A DNA stretch of 11,745 nucleotides from an uncultured Eubacteriales bacterium. GTDB lineage: Bacteria > Bacillota > Clostridia > Lachnospirales > Bianqueaceae. The number at the start of each line of letters is the position of its first letter. The first letter of the stretch is position 1. Where the stretch lies: positions 1 to 11,745 of the forward strand of contig CACZPA010000211.1 in assembly GCA_902782895.1 (NCBI GenBank), given 5' to 3'. A program made the translations under genes and the position numbers. The notes under the pieces were generated by a model. That model worked only from the letters and a program-made list of their open reading frames with translations, had not been told where the DNA came from and did not search any database. Of this stretch, positions 5,584 through 11,745 are shown piece after piece.

Positions 5584-6777
5584 ATGAATTTTGTTTTTAT
5601 TTCTCCCAATTTCCCGCATACATACTGGCAGTTCTGTGATCGGCTTAAAAAGCGCGGTGTCAACGTTCTTGGCATCGGCGACGCGTCCTATGATTCTCTG
5701 GACCGCAGTCTGCGCGATTCTCTGACTGAGTACTATCGCGTCTCCTCCATGGAGAATTACGACGAAATGCTCCGCGCGATTGGCTATTTCACTTTCCATT
5801 ACGGCAAAATCGACTGGCTCGAGTCCAACAACGAATACTGGCTGGAGCAGGACGCCAGACTCCGCACGGATTTCCACATCACGACGGGTATTCAGGCAAG
5901 CGAGATCAGCACCTGGAAGCATAAATCCTCGATGAAACCGGTCTACGCGGCCGCGGGGATTCCGACCGCCAGATGTCACCAGGTCTCGACCTATGAGGAC
6001 GCACTGCAGTTCATCGAAACCGTCGGCGGTTTCCCGGTCATCGCAAAGCCTGACGTCGGCGTCGGCGCAGCCAATACTTATAAGATCGAAAATGTCGCGC
6101 AGCTGGAGCTTTTCTTTACCAGCAAGCCCAACGTCCCGTATGTTATGGAAGAATTCGTCGAGGGCGATATCTGTTCTTATGACGCAATCACCGACTCCCA
6201 TTGCAAGCCGCTCTTCGAATCCATGACGGTCTGGCCGCCGTCGATCGCGGATATCGTCAACAAGGACCTGGATCTGTCCTATTACACCGCTGCCGCCGTG
6301 CCGGAACCGCTGGCAAAGCTTGGCAGAAGCGCTCTGGAAGCCTTCCATGTCCGCAGCCGATTCGTCCATCTCGAATTCTTCCGGATGACAAAGGCACGTC
6401 CGGGCCTCGGCGAGGTAGGTGATTTTGTCGGGCTTGAAGTCAATATGCGTCCCGCCGGCGGATATACACCGGACATGATGAATTATGCGCATTCCACAGA
6501 TGTTTACCAGATCTGGGCGGAGATGATCACGGACGACTGCAGGCTCCTTCCGGAGAGCGGCGATGACCATTGGTGCGTCTATGCTTCCCGCAAAGACAGC
6601 CATTCCTACCTGCATACTCATGAGGAAATCCTCGCGAAATACGGCAATCAGATCGTGATGTGCGAGCGGATGCCGGAGCTGATGTGGGCTACGATGGGCT
6701 GCCAGATGTACACGGCGCACGCTTACAGCGAAGAGCAGGTGCGGGAATTCATTGATTTCATCCATAAGAGAGCTTGA
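5584..6777 (+). CDS. ATP-grasp carboxylate-amine/thiol ligase-like protein
   Basis: The 397 residues form an ATP-grasp enzyme, which should activate a carboxylate as acyl-phosphate and join it to an amine or another nucleophile in the cytoplasm. A Rossmann-like pre-ATP-grasp domain spans about 1-105 (FVFISPNFPHTYWQFC, GIGD). The ATP-binding part shows K114, VIAKPDVGVGAANTY with Lys155, hinge EEFVEG (189-194), FHVRSRFVHLEFF with Glu264, and the metal-binding LEVNMRPAGGYTPDM (284-298) with Glu285, Asn287 and Arg289. A C-terminal region of about 90 residues follows. The ATG at 5584 is used because GGTGG (5571-5575) sits eight bases before it; a GTG four codons earlier has no ribosome site. The hydrolase gene starts three bases after its stop. 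Substrates are unknown. Amino-acid ligases and D-Ala-D-Ala-type ligases share the fold only. Confidence 0.9.
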   Translation: MNFVFISPNFPHTYWQFCDRLKKRGVNVLGIGDASYDSLDRSLRDSLTEYYRVSSMENYDEMLRAIGYFTFHYGKIDWLESNNEYWLEQDARLRTDFHITTGIQASEISTWKHKSSMKPVYAAAGIPTARCHQVSTYEDALQFIETVGGFPVIAKPDVGVGAANTYKIENVAQLELFFTSKPNVPYVMEEFVEGDICSYDAITDSHCKPLFESMTVWPPSIADIVNKDLDLSYYTAAAVPEPLAKLGRSALEAFHVRSRFVHLEFFRMTKARPGLGEVGDFVGLEVNMRPAGGYTPDMMNYAHSTDVYQIWAEMITDDCRLLPESGDDHWCVYASRKDSHSYLHTHEEILAKYGNQIVMCERMPELMWATMGCQMYTAHAYSEEQVREFIDFIHKRA

Positions 6778-6780
6778 GCC

Positions 6781-7599
6781 ATGACGGAACACTGGAATAA
6801 AAGCTATAGTCAGATACTGGGCAGGGAGATGGAGTACGGCATGTTCGGAGACGCCGGCAAGCTCTGTTTCGCCTTCCCGCCGCAGAACGGGCGGTTCTAT
6901 GATTTCCCGAACTTCGGGATGGTAGACGTCGTGCGGCCGTGGATCGAAGCCGGCAGGCTGCGGATCGTCTGTCCGGACGGGATCGACGGTGAAACCTGGT
7001 CCAATTCCGAGGGTGACGGCCGCGCGAGGATCGAACTGCAGGAAAAATGGTTCCACTATATCGTGGATGAGCTGCTGCCGGAGGTCCGCGGCGGGCAGGG
7101 TTCAGGCCGCGAGGCAGCCGCTGATGCCGGGCAGGGTTCAGATCGTGGGGCCGCCGCTGGCGCCGGGCAGGACGAAAAAGCCATCGCCTGCGGCTGCAGC
7201 ATGGGCGGTGTTCACGCCGGTGTTTTCTTTTTCCGGCGGCCGGATCTGTTCGACACGATGCTCAGCATGAGCGGACTTTTCAACGCGGATTATTTCTTCA
7301 AGGGATATATGGACGATCTCGTCTATGCCAACTCGCCGGTCCATTTTCTGCGGAATATGCCGCAGGATCATCCCTGGATGGACCTCTACCGCCGCAGCCG
7401 GATCATCACGTGTGTTGGTCAGGGCGCGTGGGAAGACGACCTGCTCGCCGGTACCCGTGAGCTGGACGCGCTCCTCACGGAGAAAGGCATCCCGCATTGG
7501 TCAGATTACTGGGGATATGACGTAAATCATGACTGGGACTGGTGGCAGAAACAGTTCCCGTACTTTATGGAACACATCCTCGGCGCCGTCAATGGGTAA
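6781..7599 (+). CDS. Alpha/beta-hydrolase, esterase-like, with repeat insertion
   Basis: This 272-residue protein is an alpha/beta-hydrolase of the stand-alone esterase kind (COG4947-like). The nucleophile elbow is GCSMGG with Ser140 (codon 7198-7200). A likely acid lies in GQGAWEDD (213-220, Glu218 to Asp220) and the His is most likely His250 in VNHDWDWW. FPPQNGRFYDFPNFGMVD (32-49) and CPDGIDGETW (64-73) are typical of the family and form the oxyanion side. No signal peptide, so cytoplasmic. Residues 105-130, directly before the strand leading to Ser140, are a Gly/Ala-rich insertion made of two 12-residue repeats (GQGSGREAAADA, GQGSDRGAAAGA) that look recently duplicated. It follows the ATP-grasp gene at three bases and has a weak AAGAGAG ribosome site, so coupling is likely. 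It may release or transfer the product of the ligase; this is inference. Confidence 0.85.
   Translation: MTEHWNKSYSQILGREMEYGMFGDAGKLCFAFPPQNGRFYDFPNFGMVDVVRPWIEAGRLRIVCPDGIDGETWSNSEGDGRARIELQEKWFHYIVDELLPEVRGGQGSGREAAADAGQGSDRGAAAGAGQDEKAIACGCSMGGVHAGVFFFRRPDLFDTMLSMSGLFNADYFFKGYMDDLVYANSPVHFLRNMPQDHPWMDLYRRSRIITCVGQGAWEDDLLAGTRELDALLTEKGIPHWSDYWGYDVNHDWDWWQKQFPYFMEHILGAVNG
7093..7171 (+). repeat. 36-base imperfect tandem repeat inside the hydrolase gene
   Basis: Unit 1 is 7093-7128, unit 2 is 7129-7164, and the first seven bases of a third unit (GGGCAGG) follow. Each unit opens with GGGCAGGGTTCAG and encodes 12 residues, so the frame is kept. It is GC-rich and encodes a flexible Gly/Ala/Gln linker. 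Copy number is likely to vary between strains. Confidence 0.85.
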
Positions 7600-7642
7600 T
7601 CCGCGGAAGCATCTGGCAGAGAAAAACCAAACAATCGACAAA

Positions 7643-7680
7643 GAGCCGTGAAAAACCGATTCCTCGATTTTTCACGGCTC
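7643..7680. terminator. Bidirectional terminator between convergent genes
   Basis: GAGCCGTGAAAAA (7643-7655) and TTTTTCACGGCTC (7668-7680) form a perfect 13-base-pair stem around a 12-base loop. The hairpin lies 43 bases after the hydrolase stop and about 65 bases after the beta-galactosidase stop on the other strand. On the minus strand a T-rich stretch follows; on the plus strand CTGTTATATT follows. It probably ends both transcripts. Confidence 0.8.
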
Positions 7681-7690
7681 CTGTTATATT

Positions 7691-7745
7691 CGGCCTCTAG
7701 CGCACATTTGGCCTCTATCGTACATCCGGCCTCTATCGCATGGAC
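7691..7745. repeat. 18-base tandem repeat, three copies
   Basis: GGCCTCTA begins at 7692, 7710 and 7728, so the period is 18. The first two copies agree over most positions (GGCCTCTAnCGnACATnn); the third diverges after CGCAT. It lies between the terminator hairpin and the stop codon of the beta-galactosidase gene. No function is evident. It is too short and too few for a CRISPR array. Confidence 0.75.
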
Positions 7746-10159
7746 TATCTTGCCTGGATCGTAATTTCAGCAGGGACCATGCCTTCCGCCCAGGCCTTGA
7801 CAAGGATCTCTCCCGGCGCGTCCGCTACGACGGCAGCCATTGCGCGGCCCTGATAAGCCTTGCAGAAAGGATCTCCAAAGCCCTCTTCTGTGCAGGGATT
7901 GCCGGAACCGATTCCGGCAAGACGACCGACTCCGCTGACCTCGATATGCAATGTAGAGGTCTCATACGGTACACGGTTCCCGTTCTCATCGACTATCGTC
8001 AGCGCGACATAAGACAGATCCTGCGAATCCGCTCGGATCTCCGAACGGTCCGCGCAAAGCGTCACTGCGCAGGCCTCTCCCGCCGTCTTCAGGCTGCAGC
8101 GAGCGGCTTCTTTCCCGTCACGATAGGCCACCGCCTCCAGAATACCCTTTTCATAAGGAATCTCCAAGGACGCTTCCAGCTTAACGACAGGCGCCTTGCC
8201 GACAGATACACCGTTCAGGAAGAACTCCACTTCGTCCGCGTCCGCATAAGCATCGACTTTGACCGGCGTGCCCCTCCACTCGTCTCCGAATGTCCAGGTG
8301 TCTTCCACGTCGCGCCAATGCCAGCCGGTTCCCCAGAAACTGTCCCCATAATGGCACGGATGCGTAGTGAAAAGCGCCATTTTGTCACTGTGTCCGTCAA
8401 AAGCTTCCCACATGATCTCGCGATAATACGACTGTCCGGTCCGGTAGCCGCAGAGATCCATGTCGCCCTGGAAGCAGCTGCGCCACGGATACTGTCCCAT
8501 AAAGCCGTGATCTTCGCCCGATTTGTCCCAGACAACGCGGCCGACTCCGGCTTCACCGAGGTTATCATAAGCCGTCCAGATAAAATCACCGATCACGTGG
8601 CTGTTCTCCATCGTCGCCTTCCAGAAATCATATGTCGTGAAGGGGAAAGTCTCCGTCCCCATAATGACGCGGCCCGGGAACTTTGTTCTGTCGGATTCAT
8701 ACCGCTGTACCAGATAGTTATAGCCAACGATATCCAGCGCCGACGCGTAATCCGCCGTCTTCTCGCCCCAGTTGTCGCGTCCCGTGGTTCTCTGCGGCAG
8801 ATTCTGCATATTGACCTTCTCCGGATCTCCCGCTTCTTTCAGCGCCTCTTCATACGCCTCCGCGTCGAAAATGCCGCAAAGCGCGGAAGTGATATAGTGT
8901 GTGGAATCCAGAGAACGAATCTTGTCCGCGAGCTTATGAGCCCAGTAATAGCCGTCACCGGAACCGTCCCTTTCGCCGATCTCATTGCCGATGGAATAAG
9001 AGAATACACAGGGATGGTTGCGGTCGCGCAGGACCATGTATTCGATGTCGCGCTCCCACCACTCCTCAAAATACAGATGATAATCGAGCGCGCACTTGCC
9101 GATGCGCCAGCAGTCAAAAGCCTCGTCCAGCAGGATGATGCCCTCCCGGTCGCAAGCCTCCAGCATCGCAAGCGACGGCGGATAATGTCTGATGCGAACC
9201 GCGTTGTAGCCGGCTGCCTTCAGGATCTGGATCTTGCGCTCCTCCGCCCGGGGCCACGCCGCCGAGCCCAGGAAAGCATGATCATGATGGATACAGCCGC
9301 CTTTCAGCTTGATAGGCTCGCCGTTCAGGCGCAGGCCGTTTACCGCGTCCACTTCATATTTGCGGATTCCGAAAACTGTCTCCGCAGTTTCGTCGTCCTG
9401 TCCGTCCACACGGACCGTCGTCCGGAGCGTGTACAGATTCGGCGCGTCCGGGCTCCACAGCTTCGGATCCCGGATCTCCATCCGTATCTTCGATTTGACT
9501 TTCTCACCCGGCACGACCGCGGAAAGGATCTGCCCGCTTGCCGCAACCTCTCCGTCCGCGTCCACGGCTTCCATCTGAATAACCGCGCTGCCGCGCACGT
9601 GATGAAGCGTTGAGATAGCGACCTCAGCCTCAATGATGGCTCGACCTTTCAGAACCTCCAGCGTAGATACGAAAATGTCCCACGGCTCAATACCGACCGG
9701 CTGTCCCACCCACAGGGACACACCGCGGTATAGGCCCCCTCCGGAATACCAACGGGTCGAAGGCTGCCTGCTCTGCGTCGTGATCACCAGATAGTTTTTG
9801 CCCGGTCTGACATGATCGCTCAGATCCACAAGATACGGCGTATAACCGTACGGATGCATCGCCAGAAGCTCGCGGTTCAGCGAAATCTCGGCGTTCATAT
9901 AGGCTCCGTCGATATCCAGAATGATCCGCTTGCCGATCCACTCCTCCGGGATCTCAAGCGTCTTCTCATAGATGCCGCGTCCCTCGCCGAAATAGCCGTT
10001 TGGCGAGGCTCCGACCGCGTCCTTGTCACGCGGTTTGGCGTAGATGAAATCATGCGGCAGGTTGATGGTCTTGCTGACCGGTCCGCCCGCGCCAGGAAAT
10101 GTCCCCATCCGGTTGCTTTCCCGGAATCTCCAGTTCAGGTTTAAACTGTGTTTTTGCAT
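7745..10159 (-). CDS. Glycoside hydrolase family 2, beta-galactosidase-like
   Basis: The 804 residues form a cytoplasmic GH2 exo-glycosidase, most like beta-galactosidases. It retains configuration using two Glu residues. Domains in order: N-terminal sugar-binding jelly roll (about 1-165), Ig-like domain (170-265), TIM barrel (272-590) with acid/base Glu393 in YSIGNEIGE (codon 8981-8983) and nucleophile Glu503 in MGTETF (codon 8651-8653), a DUF4982-type domain with VEFFLNG (about 625-690), and a C-terminal GH2 domain-5-like region (700-804). Both catalytic residues are present. The usual RTSHNPPS loop reads RIRHYPPS (322-329), which may alter substrate choice. The ATG at 10157-10159 has AAAGGG at about 7 bases; no signal peptide. 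It starts 23 bases after the GH36 gene, so the two form an operon. GH2 also contains beta-glucuronidases and mannosidases, so beta-galactosidase activity is likely but not certain. Confidence 0.9.
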   Translation of the reverse strand: MQKHSLNLNWRFRESNRMGTFPGAGGPVSKTINLPHDFIYAKPRDKDAVGASPNGYFGEGRGIYEKTLEIPEEWIGKRIILDIDGAYMNAEISLNRELLAMHPYGYTPYLVDLSDHVRPGKNYLVITTQSRQPSTRWYSGGGLYRGVSLWVGQPVGIEPWDIFVSTLEVLKGRAIIEAEVAISTLHHVRGSAVIQMEAVDADGEVAASGQILSAVVPGEKVKSKIRMEIRDPKLWSPDAPNLYTLRTTVRVDGQDDETAETVFGIRKYEVDAVNGLRLNGEPIKLKGGCIHHDHAFLGSAAWPRAEERKIQILKAAGYNAVRIRHYPPSLAMLEACDREGIILLDEAFDCWRIGKCALDYHLYFEEWWERDIEYMVLRDRNHPCVFSYSIGNEIGERDGSGDGYYWAHKLADKIRSLDSTHYITSALCGIFDAEAYEEALKEAGDPEKVNMQNLPQRTTGRDNWGEKTADYASALDIVGYNYLVQRYESDRTKFPGRVIMGTETFPFTTYDFWKATMENSHVIGDFIWTAYDNLGEAGVGRVVWDKSGEDHGFMGQYPWRSCFQGDMDLCGYRTGQSYYREIMWEAFDGHSDKMALFTTHPCHYGDSFWGTGWHWRDVEDTWTFGDEWRGTPVKVDAYADADEVEFFLNGVSVGKAPVVKLEASLEIPYEKGILEAVAYRDGKEAARCSLKTAGEACAVTLCADRSEIRADSQDLSYVALTIVDENGNRVPYETSTLHIEVSGVGRLAGIGSGNPCTEEGFGDPFCKAYQGRAMAAVVADAPGEILVKAWAEGMVPAEITIQAR

Positions 10160-10182
10160 ATGATACCCTTTCTATACTGTTT

Positions 10183-11745
10183 TTAATCTGTTGAAGAGTC
10201 TTTTCGCATCAGTTTCCTGTCCCTGACATATGCGTAGGGACCTTTTTCTTTGAGGATGATCTGTCCCGGTTCCGCATACAGAACCGTCGCCGGTGAGATG
10301 AACTTGTCCGTCCTGCCGATTGCTCCGAAGCCATCCACGAGCGGAACGATCACATAGAGACGGTAATCGTCCGCGTCCGCCAGATGGATCTCGATCGATT
10401 CGTCACGTCGCAGAATTGTGTACTCCCCGGAGAAATGCTCATAGACCGCGTATTCGCTGTCTGCGGTACTGTCCCCGTCGGCTATCTCCCACACATCCGA
10501 CGGAGAAACGGTCCCGATGACCGGTTTATTCTCATCTTTTGAAAGATTGAAAGCCGCGATAACCCCGCTTCCGTTTACGGTATTCTGCACCTTGAAAGGC
10601 TTGCCGCTGCTGCCCGGATCCGCGAGAAGGCAGTCCTCCGTCGGCAGCCCGGGCCGTTTGCAGCGCAGGATGCGGCCATCCGAGAGGATCAAAGGCTCCA
10701 GGGCTTCTTTCCTGCTTCTGCCGATTTCATCGCTGATATAGACCGGCCCTCCGCTGACCGCACGCAGGACGCTGTTTTTCCCGGCCTGCTCATCGTCCGT
10801 CCACCACATGTCGTAATCATTGTAATAGAGCTGTCCCTGCGTCAGCCCATTATAGGTGCACTGCAGGATATGCTTCCGGAACCAGGCCCGGTTCTCCGGC
10901 TGAAAATCATCGCTGCACCGGGACACCGCGCTTGCGCTCCTGTTCCACATTGTCTCTTCTGCCATGCCCATGCAGTTGATCATCCTGCCGCCAAAAGCCT
11001 CTCCGACCGAGGATTCGATGCCGCTCCCAATCCCGCGCGCAACCTCTCCGATCGGCGCGAGGCCCTTATAATGCCGCCTCGGCATCGACTGGTTATCGAT
11101 CTTGACGAAATCCGCGCCTGCCTTGCGGAAGGAATCGAATATTGTCCGATAGAATCTGTAGCTGAGGGACGGATCAAAGGACGGCACAACCTTGCCCTCT
11201 CGTGTCGTGATCGTATAAAGGGACAATTTATCATATGCGTCCCCTTCTGGATCCAGACCGGACCAGTAACCGGTCGAAGGCAGCCACATGCCGACTTCGA
11301 TCCCATAGCTGTGGATCATCTCGACTGTGGCCTTCAGCCCGCTCGGAAAGCGGAACGGATCCGCCGCGTAGGAATACATCCTGCTCGCGTGCATAAGCTC
11401 GATCATCGTGCGTTTATCGGCATATTCTTTGCCGTAGAAATCGCGGATCTCCGCCCACATATCATCGAGGATCGCCCATCTGACCGGAATTCCTTTGGCC
11501 TTGAACTCCTCGCATTTCTGCCGCAGTCCTTCTTCATTCACGCGGATCTGCATACTGTCCCAGCTGCACCAGCCAAGGTATTCCAGAAACTCCGGATAGC
11601 TGCGTTCTTCCCGGGTTCTGCAACGGTTGCCGAGGAGCCGCGCGACGGTCCTGTAACAATCCGACAGCAGCCGGAAGGGATCTGTCCCCTCTCCGCACAC
11701 AAAAAGCAGATCCTTGCAGGATTTCAAGCCCTCATACCAGCTGTA
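10183..11745 (-). CDS. Raffinose synthase/Sip1-type GH36 protein (partial, N-terminus beyond right edge)
   Basis: The frame stays open to the window edge (visible residues begin YSWYEGLKSC), so the true start lies outside; a TTG at 11725-11727 is not the start. About 520 residues are visible, the catalytic barrel and C-terminal domain of a family whose members are usually about 700 long. YLGWCSWDSM, then GIPVRWAILDDMW and FPSGLKATVEMIHSYGIEVGMW, are typical of Sip1/raffinose-synthase-like GH36. The nucleophile is expected in ADFVKIDNQ (Asp codon at 11095-11097) and the acid/base Asp in SRCSDDF (codons 10906-10911). Bacterial members are thought to be alpha-galactosidases or galactosyltransferases. 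It is followed after 23 bases by the GH2 gene, suggesting joint breakdown of galactosides with mixed linkages. No signal peptide can be judged. Confidence 0.85.
   Translation of the reverse strand, partial: YSWYEGLKSCKDLLFVCGEGTDPFRLLSDCYRTVARLLGNRCRTREERSYPEFLEYLGWCSWDSMQIRVNEEGLRQKCEEFKAKGIPVRWAILDDMWAEIRDFYGKEYADKRTMIELMHASRMYSYAADPFRFPSGLKATVEMIHSYGIEVGMWLPSTGYWSGLDPEGDAYDKLSLYTITTREGKVVPSFDPSLSYRFYRTIFDSFRKAGADFVKIDNQSMPRRHYKGLAPIGEVARGIGSGIESSVGEAFGGRMINCMGMAEETMWNRSASAVSRCSDDFQPENRAWFRKHILQCTYNGLTQGQLYYNDYDMWWTDDEQAGKNSVLRAVSGGPVYISDEIGRSRKEALEPLILSDGRILRCKRPGLPTEDCLLADPGSSGKPFKVQNTVNGSGVIAAFNLSKDENKPVIGTVSPSDVWEIADGDSTADSEYAVYEHFSGEYTILRRDESIEIHLADADDYRLYVIVPLVDGFGAIGRTDKFISPATVLYAEPGQIILKEKGPYAYVRDRKLMRKDSSTD

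Noticed and set aside
5557..7056. 499-codon open frame on the minus strand
   Set aside because: It is antisense to the ATP-grasp gene and runs into the hydrolase gene. It shows no family motif and would cover the mapped promoter-leader end of a well-supported gene.
7684..7725. 14-codon minus-strand open frame across the 18-base repeats
   Set aside because: It has no ribosome site and overlaps the far end of the repeat. A periodic reading is expected from an 18-base unit.
7691..7745. CRISPR array
   Set aside because: Three abutting 18-base units leave no spacers, and no cas gene is present.
7946..9613. 555-codon open frame on the plus strand
   Set aside because: It lies wholly antisense to the GH2 gene, whose domains and catalytic residues are unmistakable. 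The antisense translation is rich in Arg, Leu and Ile with no recognisable domain. Long antisense frames are common under a GC-rich codon bias.
11725..11727. TTG as start of the GH36 gene
   Set aside because: The frame is open to the window edge and the residues upstream continue the family. The protein would otherwise lack much of its N-terminal part.

Overview
The window looks like a chromosomal segment of a Gram-positive, moderately GC-rich member of the Bacillota, most likely class Clostridia (a Lachnospiraceae-like gut anaerobe is the best guess). The reasons are a textbook T-box leader, a lipoprotein-type solute-binding protein, consensus sigma-A promoters with strong Shine-Dalgarno sites, and a carbohydrate-degradation locus. 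No rRNA, tRNA, CRISPR array, insertion sequence or phage gene was seen.

Layout, left to right. (1) 1-2659, minus strand: an amino-acid ABC importer operon reading from a consensus promoter (2632-2659) through a T-box riboswitch with its terminator (about 2345-2625), then the solute-binding lipoprotein (1348-2301), the permease (603-1268) and the ATPase (cut by the left edge, start GTG at 610). The specifier position of the T-box reads CGC, so the importer is probably induced by uncharged tRNA-Arg, i.e. by arginine starvation. (2) 2728-5323, minus strand: lrgA and lrgB (a membrane pair overlapping by 4 bases), then a stand-alone E2/CAT-fold acyltransferase-like protein with the catalytic His replaced by Glu, then a YfcE-type phosphodiesterase. 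A good internal promoter (4255-4283) precedes the last two. (3) 5324-5583: a divergent control region with several promoter elements and inverted repeats. (4) 5584-7599, plus strand: an ATP-grasp ligase of unknown substrate and an alpha/beta-hydrolase (esterase-like) gene 3 bases apart. The hydrolase carries a 36-base tandem repeat just before its catalytic serine. (5) 7643-7745: a bidirectional terminator hairpin and an 18-base triple repeat between convergent genes. (6) 7745-11745, minus strand: a glycosidase operon with a raffinose-synthase/Sip1-type GH36 protein (cut by the right edge) followed by a cytoplasmic GH2 beta-galactosidase-like enzyme.

How the parts work together: the importer is a self-contained arginine-responsive uptake unit. 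LrgAB-type proteins move small carboxylates or act as holin-like membrane proteins. The ATP-grasp/hydrolase pair looks like a two-gene biosynthetic or modification cassette whose product cannot be told from sequence. The GH36/GH2 pair would act on imported galactosides. The least understood parts, and the best candidates for new biology, are the ATP-grasp/hydrolase cassette and the His-less E2-like protein. The most solid regulatory result is the T-box.
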